Assembly: GCA_026724425.1 (NCBI GenBank)
Contig: JAIUCV010000076.1
Coordinates: forward strand, 4,177,501-4,241,500
Direction of reading: 5' to 3'
Length of the DNA stretch: 64,000 nucleotides
Source: Erythrophleum ivorense
Taxonomy: Eukaryota; Streptophyta; Magnoliopsida; Fabales; Fabaceae
The notes beneath the pieces are model-generated. The model saw nothing but the letters and a program-made list of their open reading frames with translations, had not been told where the DNA came from and ran no database searches. Positions 32,401 to 40,856 of the stretch are shown in pieces. Position 1 is the stretch's first letter. The number at the start of each line of letters is the position of its first letter. The translations under genes and the position numbers were made by a program.

Positions 32401-33878
32401 AGGAGTTCTCTTCGATTGCGCGTCACCATACTTACTCTCTGGTTCCTCCAGATGCCACTCAGAACATTGTACCTTGTCGCTGGATCTATACTCATAAATT
32501 TAACCCTGATGGCTCTCTTCGTAGGTACAAAGCTCGTTATGTTGCGAAAGGCTACAATCAGAGACGTGGTGTTGATTTCACTGAGACATTCAGCCCAGTT
32601 ATCAAGTCCACATCATTGCGTGTTGTTCTTGCTGTTGTCGTCAGTCGCGATTGGCCGATTAAGCAGTTGGACGTCAATAATGCATTCCTGCAAGGCACCC
32701 TTGATGAGGAAGTCTACACAACTCAACCTCCTGGTTTCGTTGATCCGGCGAATCCAACACATGTTTGTCGCTTACACAAAGCTCTTTACGGCCTCAAACA
32801 GGCTCCCCGTGCCTGGTACCGTGAACTGAGTAACTTTCTCATAGCCTCTGGTTTTTACAACTCTCTGGCCGACACTTCTCTGTTCATTCTCCTCCGAGGG
32901 TCTTCCTTGCTCTACATCCTCATTTACGTTGATGACATAGTCATCACTGGCAACAACACTCAGCTCCTCCAGCAAACTCTCACGGCGCTTGCGACTCGCT
33001 TCTCCATCAAGGATCCCGAGGACTTGAACTACTTTCTCGGCATCGAAGCTTTTCGAACACCGTCTGGTCTTTATCTCACTCAACGCCGGTACATTCTTGA
33101 TCTCCTTGCTCGATGTCACATGTCTGATGCAAAACCTGTTCAGACTCCAATGGCTACTTCTCCTAAACTGACTCTCCGCTCTGGTTCTCCCCTGCCTGAT
33201 CCGCGGGAGTACCGATCAACCGTTGGTAGTCTACAGTATCTGGCTTTTACCAGACCAGACATTTCATATGCCGTAAACCGTCTTTCTCAGTTTATGCACG
33301 CTCCCACCACCGAGCATTGGCAAGCAACCAAACGCCTTCTCCGCTATCTTGCTGGGACAAGCTCTCATGGTATTTTCTATAGCAGACACAATCCAAACAC
33401 CGTACATGCTTATTTTGATGCTGACTGGGGTGGCGATATTGATGATTATGTGTCGACTAATGCGTACATTATCTATCTTGGGAAACATCCGATTTCCTGG
33501 TCTACGAAAAAGCAGAAAGGTGTTGCTCGCTCTTCCACCGAAGCTGAATACCGGTCCGTCGCTAACACTTCCGCTGAATTACGTTGGATATGCTCATTGT
33601 TGACTGAACTTGGCATCAAGATCACCTCAACACCTGTTATCTATTGTGATAATGTTGGAGCCACATACTTATGTGCCAATCCTGTGTTCCATTCCCGGAT
33701 GAAACACTTGGCTCTTGATTATCATTTCATCCGCAATCAGATCACCTCTGGAACTCTTCGTGTTGCCCATGTATCGTCCAAGGATCAGCTTGCGGATGCG
33801 TTGACCAAACCCCTAACCAGATCACCATTCAAGACAACGACTTCCAAGATTGGTGTCACTAAAGGTCCACCATCTTGA
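29475..33878 (+). CDS. copia gag-pol polyprotein
   Basis: 1467 aa with no interruption. Gag begins near residue 20 (KLSPTNYLMWSRQVHALLDG), with a CX2CX4HX4C zinc knuckle at about 277-290 (CQLCGVTGHSARRC). The protease has WVFDTGATHH near 329. The GAG-pre-integrase motif is WHSRLGHPSHPIL. The integrase core has its aspartates in TDLWTSP (about 525) and SDNGGEF (about 589), and the glutamate in HNGLAERRHRH. A long Ser/Pro-rich linker follows (about 760-930). RT contains PCRWIYTHKFNPDG and the catalytic YVDDIV near 1151. RNase H has FDADWGG (about 1314) and SSTEAEYRSVA, and the end reads DQLADALTKPL. All catalytic residues expected for a Ty1/Copia polyprotein are present. Integrase lies before RT, which defines Copia order. 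Confidence 0.97.
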   Translation: MSASDNSNPGVTTSTETISVNSTTLLNVNMTNITKLSPTNYLMWSRQVHALLDGYDLAAHIDATAVRPDPLISVDESTSPNPAFTLWKRQDKLIYSALLGVISLSVQPLLSRSSTTVKVWTTLAATYAKPSRGHIKQIQHQLKQWTKGSKSINEYFQGLTTRFDELALLGKVIDHEDQVDFVLQGLPEDYKPIVDQTEGRDSPPTLTELHEKLINHELKLLSTNTISSLPVTANYVNHRSNSSQRINQRSPQTWSNNNNNNHSKSGDRPSRPYQGRCQLCGVTGHSARRCPQLQSVSQTNRPPLLPTPTTPPSSWQPRAHLATTNNSPWVFDTGATHHITSDLANPSLHQPYNGGEEVLVGNGNALPITHTGFASLPSISKPLSLNNVLYVPEITKNLIYVYRLCNANQVSVEFFPAHFQVKDLSSGAPLLQGRTKDDLYEWPISKPLAQTFFATPTVKTSLTDWHSRLGHPSHPILKTIISSFSLPFSESFSKSFSCIDCFTNKSHKLAFSQTSISSTKPLQILFTDLWTSPIISVDNYKHYLIIVDHFTRYSWFYPLKLKSDVKETFIRFKALSENRFNTKIGTLFSDNGGEFIALRTFLSTSGITHLTSPPHTPEHNGLAERRHRHIVETGLSLLHHAQIPNTFWSYAFSTAVYLINRMPTPVLSLKSPYSMLFQSDPNYTKLKIFGCLCFPWLRPYHSHKLEPRSTACVFLGYSLTQSAYLCFDPLSNRLFVSRHVKFDEQSFPFSRLLPSNSQSPLSDSIPSSPFSFVPISTRPLAYVHPPTSSSSGPSTIDPSPDPSLPSDQTPALISPSHPVDMSPASSQNTTSEPVVSSPVTLSSSPQVSQTHQNDDPNHLVQAQLSKSISSSATVSQSPSGTTRPNSNSSPSRSPDIPSSVSDSDSGNTSPSPSPPPVAPPPPLENLHKMTTRAKTGISKPNRRYGLLATGPNEIAPIPMTVAQALADPRWRNSMSEEFSSIARHHTYSLVPPDATQNIVPCRWIYTHKFNPDGSLRRYKARYVAKGYNQRRGVDFTETFSPVIKSTSLRVVLAVVVSRDWPIKQLDVNNAFLQGTLDEEVYTTQPPGFVDPANPTHVCRLHKALYGLKQAPRAWYRELSNFLIASGFYNSLADTSLFILLRGSSLLYILIYVDDIVITGNNTQLLQQTLTALATRFSIKDPEDLNYFLGIEAFRTPSGLYLTQRRYILDLLARCHMSDAKPVQTPMATSPKLTLRSGSPLPDPREYRSTVGSLQYLAFTRPDISYAVNRLSQFMHAPTTEHWQATKRLLRYLAGTSSHGIFYSRHNPNTVHAYFDADWGGDIDDYVSTNAYIIYLGKHPISWSTKKQKGVARSSTEAEYRSVANTSAELRWICSLLTELGIKITSTPVIYCDNVGATYLCANPVFHSRMKHLALDYHFIRNQITSGTLRVAHVSSKDQLADALTKPLTRSPFKTTTSKIGVTKGPPS

Positions 33879-33885
33879 GGGGGCA
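33876..33885 (+). other. polypurine tract of copia element
   Basis: TGAGGGGGCA overlaps the stop codon and ends at the 3' LTR boundary. Confidence 0.85.
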
Positions 33886-34056
33886 TGTTAAGGAAAGAGC
33901 ATCAATCACTTATTCTGATATCTTTGTTCCTATAATTACGTTCCTGCAATCTCTGTAATTACTCTCCGTAATATTCTTAGTCACTCTTGTATAAATAGGT
34001 ATGCTATGTACATTGAGAAATATAGAATATATTCAACATCTTCTTCCTTCTCTACA
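33886..34056 (+). repeat. 3' LTR of copia element
   Basis: 171 bp and identical to the 5' LTR except for one C/T difference. Followed by the target duplication TTATG. Confidence 0.95.
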
Positions 34057-34304
34057 TTATGAAGGTAAAATAAGACATGTCTCGAACGGGAGCATATATA
34101 AAACGCCTACCACTGTATCAAGACATCATACTATTATCTCTAAGTTTTAACAACAAAAAGAAAAACTATTATCCCTAAGGATATACCAAATTGGATATAT
34201 CAAATACTATAAATTAATAATAGTAACTTACATCAAAGAAATCATACTCTCTCTCTTTTCCAATAAGTGGCATTTTAGACTTTCGCACACATATTAAGAA
34301 ATTA

Positions 34305-34545
34305 CTCCATCCGTTTCATATTAAATGTCACTTTGACACTTTTACACAAATTAAGAAAATAGTGTAATGTTCAAAATTACCCTTGTTTGATTCTTAAAAT
34401 TCTATAGTATTTAATGTTTTTTCTTATTTAATTAGGGTCAAAATAAATTAATTAATAAGAAAAAATACATTGAAATCAGAGAAAGACACTTATTTTGTAA
34501 CAAAAATGATCTTCTAAAATGATACTTATTATGAAACAGAGGGAG
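34305..34545. mobile_element. Stowaway-like MITE (241 bp)
   Basis: Ends CTCCATCCGTTTCATATTAA and, inverted, TTATGAAACAGAGGGAG, with TA on each side (34303-34304 and 34546-34547). No coding capacity. The terminal sequence is of the CTCCCTCYGTTTCA type widespread in plants. Confidence 0.8.
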
Positions 34546-34767
34546 TATTACACTTTTATATTTTTAAAACAAATCATGTTTTATCATTAACTCTAACACA
34601 ATTCAACCCATATATAATTTGCAGAATTCAAACAGTCAAAACAATAAAATATAATTAGTTATTAAACAATAAAATACAATTAGTTACCAGATTAACATTC
34701 CCATAAATAGTTTGTGAGAACCCTACATACCAAAATGTAGAACCCTACATACCAAAATATCATTTTG

Positions 34768-34779
34768 ACTCTGATACCA
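34768..34779 (-). other. PBS next to minus-strand chromovirus LTR
   Basis: The minus strand reads TGGTATCAGAGT three bases beyond the LTR end at 34783. Its presence together with a polypurine tract at the other end of the same LTR is discussed under findings. Confidence 0.75.
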
Positions 34780-34782
34780 AAA

Positions 34783-36121
34783 TGAAACAACCAAGCTTTT
34801 TTTTTTTTTTTAAATAATAATTAGCCCAGATTAACATTCCCATAAATATTAATCCTCAACAGCTAATTCAACAACATAATGCGGAAGTTCTCAAAAGAAT
34901 CAATAATATTATTAAATCATGAATAACCGTTCAACAATAACCAATAAAGAATAAAACCAATAACCAATAACCAATAAGCAACCTAAACCGGTTTGCTACA
35001 TTATTGAATTAAAGTCTAACACCCTAAACTCAAGAATTCTCAATCAACCACAACATAAACGCCAGAATCCAAATCCTAATCTCATCATCCTCTTCTCTCG
35101 GTCTCTTTCCGCGGATGAACATTGCTGTTACCTGCATCACATTGGAATAGAGATGCGTAAGTATTATCATAAATACTTAGTGAGTGGATCATCCTGCCTA
35201 CAGGCCAATTACGTCAAACAATAGACAAAACATCACAATAAACAACCAAAAGGACAATGCAACAATAATAACCACAACTACCTGTCAGGAAACCCACGTT
35301 TCCTGACACCCAGGTCGGTGTCGACCGACACCTATATGGTGTCGATCGACGTCAGCCTCCCGAGTGTCGATCGACACTCACAGAGTGTCGCTCGACACCA
35401 AACGCGATGAAACAGTGCAAAAATCGTAGAATAAACATCAATCAATGGGATTCAACCCCCATAAACGCATCAAACCACATAAAAACCGAAGAACAACTCA
35501 AGAACAACAACATAAACTCAAAATCAAACAATCTCTAATGATTAATGAACCTACAGTCACGCACTCACCTTAGATTGGATTGGAAACAAGGAAAGGAGAT
35601 GAAACAGCGAAGAACAGCAACAGATCAAGCCCAAAAACTCCAAAAATCAACCAAACTCGCCCTGCCTCTCTCTGGAAACTCTCTGCCTCGAAAAACGTGA
35701 AAAGTGATGCGGCTACAGTGTTTTCTCGCACAAAATAGGGTTCCCTCGCCCTTAACCGACCAAACCGCAATCACTTGAATCAAACCGGTCGATTTCGCAA
35801 TAACCGGTGTCGATCGACACCCTTCCTTGGTGTCGGTCGACACCCATCGACCAAAACCAACCCAACTCGATTCGATCGACTTAAACCGGAAATCGACCCT
35901 GATAACCGGTGTCGGGTGTCGATCGATACTAGTCGTTCAGAAGGATTTAGCACACTTTCTTCGCGATGCTTGAATCTTAGACCGACTGCACAACAATCAA
36001 ACAAGAACATGCACAGCCAATCCTCAATTCACACCTCTAAGAACATGTGCCAACTACTCCCGAACCCCTAGCATCGTCCAACACCACTTCCAAAACAACT
36101 TTCTGGTTCGCGGATGTTACA
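34783..36121 (-). repeat. chromovirus LTR (1,339 bp)
   Basis: On the minus strand it begins TGTAACATCCGCGAACC and ends TTGGTTGTTTCA, the same ends as the chromovirus LTRs at 45697 and 52516 but diverged in between. It contains palindrome clusters at 35313-35399, 35806-35844 and 35908-35930. A donor-like AAG|GTGAGTGCG at 35567 and an acceptor-like GATGCAG at 35133 (minus strand) outline a putative leader intron, as in the other LTRs of this group. Confidence 0.88.
35313..35399. repeat. GGTGTCGATCGACACC palindrome cluster
   Basis: Four copies or near copies: GGTGTCGACCGACACC, GGTGTCGATCGACGTC, AGTGTCGATCGACACT and AGTGTCGCTCGACACC, spaced about 20-25 bases apart inside the LTR's putative intron. 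Confidence 0.9.
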
Positions 36122-37248
36122 ATTCTCCCCCACTAAACTGGATTCGTCCTCGAATCCCAACACAAACGTCTCTCAAAGACCTCAAAAACTCATATTTTCA
36201 GTCCTATGTTATACGCATGTCTCCAAGATATTATTACTCTCAACACCGTAACCTACCGTCACGATAACCATATTGCGGCCCACCGCCACAATATCCATAC
36301 TGCAGCCCATGGCCCAGTATCCAAACCGCGACCCACGTCACGAAACAACCCATATCGAGGTAGCGACCCCCAATATAAGTCCGTTGGGCACCTACCGTCC
36401 CAACACAAATAGAACCACCGTCTACAAGGCCCACGCCTCTAGAAAAAACGAGTAGTAAAATCTGAAACGCGTACCAACATGTGACTAAAACTCTCAATGA
36501 CCCCACCGGCCAAAGAAACTTGTAACATCCAAACCATAACCCAAAAATATGAGGCAAAACTCCATCTCATATAACTCCAAAAATGTATATCGTACAACGA
36601 AACGAAAATACATCATTCCAAAACCAACAACAACAAAAACCAAAACAAGACTAGAACCACAAAGATGAATCACTCCACAGCCTGCTTGTCGAACCACTTT
36701 CCGAACTTCAGCTTCATCTTTGCCTCTGGCTCCCAAGTCTGCTCCTCTGTGCCGCTACAGTCCCACAAGACTCTGAACAATGGCACTCTCTTGTTCCGCA
36801 GAACCTTGACTCTCCTCTCAAGAATCCTCACAGGAACTGCCGGAACTGTCATATCTGGCTGAAGGTCCTCCGGAACCTCAACCACCACCTCCTCTGAAGG
36901 ACGCAAACACCTCCTCAACATGGAAACATGAAACACCTTGTGAAAGGCGCTCATAATCGGTGGCAACTCCAACCGATAAGCCACTGGCCCAACTCGCTCC
37001 ACCACTGGAAACGGACCCATAAATCACGGACTGAGCTTGTTCTCTGCTATGGACCTGTTAGGGCCCCTCAACATAGCCATCTTGAGATAAACTCTATGGA
37101 CCTGCTGCGCTCCCCCACTTGGGTCCAGCATAAGGGTGTCCTGCATGGCCTCCCATACAAAGCCTCATAAGGAGCCATACAAATACTAGACTGAAAACTG
37201 TTGTTATAGGCAAACTCTGCCAAAGATGGCTATGTTGAGGGGGAGAAT
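36122..37248 (-). pseudogene. chromovirus pol C-terminus and 3' non-coding region
   Basis: Minus-strand sequence next to the LTR begins with a polypurine tract (TAGTGGGGGAGAAT at 36122-36135). The frame 37020-36670 encodes the end of a Tekay-type pol: the integrase C-terminal region GPVAYRLELPPIMSAFHKVF and HVSMLRRCLRP, then the chromodomain-like VRILERRVKVLRNKRVPLFRVLW and TWEPEAKMK. Upstream (37021-37230) the same protein is recognisable (APYEALYGRPCRTPLCWTQV) but interrupted. At about 37218-37240 the sequence flips to plus-strand pol sequence (AAGATGGCTATGTTGAG) fused to a plus-strand polypurine tract. The rest of pol and gag is missing. The 36140-36660 part is non-coding. Confidence 0.85.
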
Positions 37249-37548
37249 TGTAACATCCGCGAACCAGAAAGTTGTTTTGGAAGTGGTGTTGGACGATGCT
37301 AGGGGTTCGGGAGTAGTTGGCACATGTTCTTAGAGGTGTGAATTGAGGATTGGCTGTGCATGTTCTTGTTTGATTGTTGTGCAGTCGGTCTAAGATTCAA
37401 GCATCGCGAAGAAAGTGTGCTAAATCCTTCTGAACGACTAGTATCAATCGACACCCGACACCGGTTATCAGGGTCGATTTCCGGTTTAAGTCGATCGAAT
37501 CGAGTTGGGTTGGTTTTGGTCGATGGGTGTCGACCGACACCAAGGAAG
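37249..37548 (+). repeat. partial chromovirus LTR in plus orientation, inverted copy
   Basis: Starts TGTAACATCCGCG and is nearly identical to the reverse complement of 35822-36121, giving 300-bp inverted arms separated by 1.13 kb. It breaks off inside the palindrome region after ACACCAAGGAAG. Confidence 0.9.
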
Positions 37549-38228
37549 ATGAAGTATTACGTTGATTGTGAGAACCCTACATATTTATGAAAAAAAACAA
37601 AATCTAAAAGGTCACTTATTGGAGAGAGAGAGATGAAGTATTTTATTATAAACTATTTTGGGCTATTACACACGTTTGGATGTAAACCGGAACAATATCA
37701 TGGCTTTTCATAATTGTACTTCATTTTTTTTTGGGCTATATATTTATTTCAAGTTGTTTTGACATGTAGTTTTGTTGTTTGTATTAATATTATCGTTGTG
37801 TCGACCCACATATAAGTTTCTATAGATGTTATTTACAAAATAAAGATTAACTTTTGATAAAAGACTTTTGAGTAATTGTAAATTGATTGCAAATCCAAGA
37901 AGATGATACTTTGATTAAGCCTGTCAGTAGGTAGCACTAAAATGAGACTGCATATCACTAAAATGAAAACAGACCACATAAAATGAAGATAACGGACCCA
38001 TGATCTAATCATCTACATGAAGCACCTGTTCATTGTCAAAATGGACCGACGGATAAATTTATATTAATATTTATAGCCACGTTTTTTCTACTTTATTTAT
38101 CAGATTTCCACTTTCGAACTGTTTGGAACCAATTGGGGCATGATATTATATATACTTCATATAATATATGTTTGCAGATCGATTCCTCACAAACATACAG
38201 AGACAACGAAAAGAAGAAGAAGAAGAAG
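37549..38228 (+). promoter_or_regulatory. upstream region of the intact AAE gene
   Basis: 680 bp between the chromovirus remnant and the ATG. A TATA-like ATTATATATACTT lies at about 38144-38156, some 75 bases before the start codon. The leader contains a purine-rich AGAAGAAGAAG run just before the ATG. No other gene is seen. The remnant forms the outer boundary of the promoter region. Confidence 0.5.
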
Positions 38229-40822
38229 ATGGCTAATCTGGAGTTATGTGAAGCAAACAATGTTCCTCTAACGCCCATAACGTTCTTGAAGAGAGCTTCT
38301 GTATGCTATCCCAATCGAACTTCGATAATCTATGGACAAACTCGTTTCACTTGGCCTCAGACCTACGACCGTTGCTGTCGTCTTGCTGCGTCTCTCCTCT
38401 CTCTTAACATCACCAAGAACGATGTCGTATGTCTCTCTCTCTCTCTCTCTCTGTGCTTGTCTTTGTCTTTTCCCTCACTTTATTTACTTGGTTGACAGTT
38501 TTAGATGTTCTTAAGATTGTCTGGTTTGACTAGAGCGTGTGAGTTTAACCTGATTGATTCCGATGGTGTTTTCTCGATATAGATTCAAGATGGAATTACT
38601 TGACATAGTTCTCTTTCATGAACACTTATTGATTACATCCAAACTTCAGGATATCTGAATCGGATCCGGACTGGTTGGATCCGGAAAATTTAGACTGCTT
38701 GATTAATTTAACAAACAAACAAAAAATTTCTCACCATTCATTTTAATTAAAGAATTTTGAATTTTGAATCAAAAGAGAAGCATGAACTCAACATTATAGG
38801 ACCAATGCTTCATCTTATGTTTTCATTTCTGCATATTTTAATTAACTTTTCTTGATCCTAAAAATACGGCAATAAATGTGTTGTGTTTTAACAAACATCA
38901 CAATTTTCTGATTTTTGCCATGCATGTGATTTCCTCCTCGAAATCCTTACCTTGTATTATTTGGCCAATTTCTTCTCATTTTCTCATCCACTTGTCACGT
39001 TTCCAACTCATGTTTGGCTCCGTATGGTCCCATACATAATTTTTCTTTATTTCCCTAAATTTATTTTACATTCTAAATAAATACGCATGGATCCGTTCAT
39101 GTGACGGGTTCTACTTTAATCGTAAACATTTACGAGGTGAGCTCTTATAATTTGTCGAAAAAATGTATTTTAGTTTCGTTAAATTGTATATTGAGTTCAA
39201 TTATATATATATATAATTAAGAGAGATATAATTAAGAGAGAGCCCATAAAGACTAAACAGTGATCTAGAGGGACTTATGTATACTACAGTATAACTTCTA
39301 TAAAGTAATATTTATCATAATAATTACTATAAGATAATAAATTTCTCCGGTCTCAACTTGGACCAATGTAAAAATAATCAATATGCGATAAAATAATAAA
39401 ATAGTAATATTTTTGAAACTCTTATATAAAAATTTGGTCCCGTTTAAAGTAATAATTATATAAAACTATACATATATGCATATACGAAAATTTATTAATT
39501 TAAGTTTATCTCTAACTTTTTATTATATAAAAAACTCACAATACAATTTTTATATACATCTAAACTTTATTAAATGTGTTCTAAAAACATTATTTCTTTG
39601 TTTTATGTTTAAATACATTCAAAAGTATCATTGTACTATTTTCAACTTCATTATCAATATTAAGCTATAAATTTTTCTAGACTTTTATTTTATCATGTAT
39701 CAAATTTTATAAAAGTATAAAAATAAGCTAATAATATATGTTTTATTACGATATCCAAAAGACTTAATCATAATTTTAAGTTTATGCATATCATATTAAC
39801 ACATAAAATTTTCTCATATGGAGAATAATTTTCGAAGATTATGAACTAAAAAAAAAATTATAAATTAAGAAATATTTAATTTATCGATAAAGTAATATCT
39901 CTATAAGATAATAAATTTTCAAAGTCCCAACATTATTACTTTATGTAGGTTTTACTGTAGAGTCAAAACTGGGAAAACAGGTCATTTCGTATCCCAACTC
40001 TTTCATAATGTGCCAATTAGTACATAAACAAATTTGGTGTGTTTATTAGTATCCCAACTCTCACATATGTATTGTTTGACCAAAAGATGCATTGACCCGA
40101 ATTTTGTTAGTCAAAGACTGAGTCATCTTCCATATAGGAATATATTCAAAAGTATCATTGTACTATTTTCAACTTCATTATCAATATTAAGCTATAAATT
40201 TTTCTAGACTTTTATTTGATCATGTATCAAATTTTATAAAAGTATAAAAATAAGCTAATAATATATGTTTTATTACGATATCCAAAAGACTTAATCATAA
40301 TTTTAAGTTTATGCATATCATATTAACATATAAAATTTTCTCATATGGAGAATAATTTTCGAAGATTATGAACTAAAAAAAAATTATAAATTAAGAAATA
40401 TTTAATTTATCGATAAAGTAATATCTCTATAAGATAATAGATTTTCAAAGTCCCAACATTATTACTTTATGTAGGTTTTACTGTAGAGTCAAAACTGGGA
40501 AAACGGGCCATTTTGTATCCCAACTCTTTGTTAAGGTGCCAATTAGTACATAAACAAATTTGGTGTGTTTATTAGTATCCCAACTCTCACATATTTATTG
40601 TTTGACCAAAAGATGCATTGACCCGAATTTTGTTAGTCAAAAACTGAGTTATCTGCCATATAGGAATCCTTGTTGGCATGAAAACTCAAAACGATGTCGT
40701 TTTGACCGTCATATTAATTTCTGAAAATTAAGAAATCTGCTTCTTCAGGGATTCAAACTTGTGGCCAGTGGGTTAGAAGGAACCAAAGCTTACCACTAGA
40801 CTACGCTTTTATTGTTATAGAC

Positions 40823-40856
<34 letters not shown>

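Larger units (their letters stand above)
29234..34056 (+). mobile_element. full-length Ty1/Copia retrotransposon, apparently young
   Basis: 4,823 bp bounded by 171-bp LTRs and flanked by the target duplication TTATG (29229-29233 and 34057-34061). It has a tRNA-Met type PBS, one uninterrupted 1467-codon gag-pol frame and a G-rich polypurine tract. The LTRs differ at a single position (T at about 29295, C in the 3' copy). All domains needed for transposition are present, so it may be autonomous. The protein resembles Arabidopsis RE1/RE2-type copia polyproteins. Confidence 0.97.

Noticed and set aside
35780..37590. Two identical small frames starting MFLFDCCAVGL on opposite strands
   Set aside because: They are the two arms of the inverted LTR repeat.
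38133..38228. In-frame upstream extension of the first AAE exon
   Set aside because: The extension would add an AT-rich leader with a lysine run from an AGAAGAAG repeat. The family begins with the ANLELCEANN-type sequence, so the ATG at 38229 is used.
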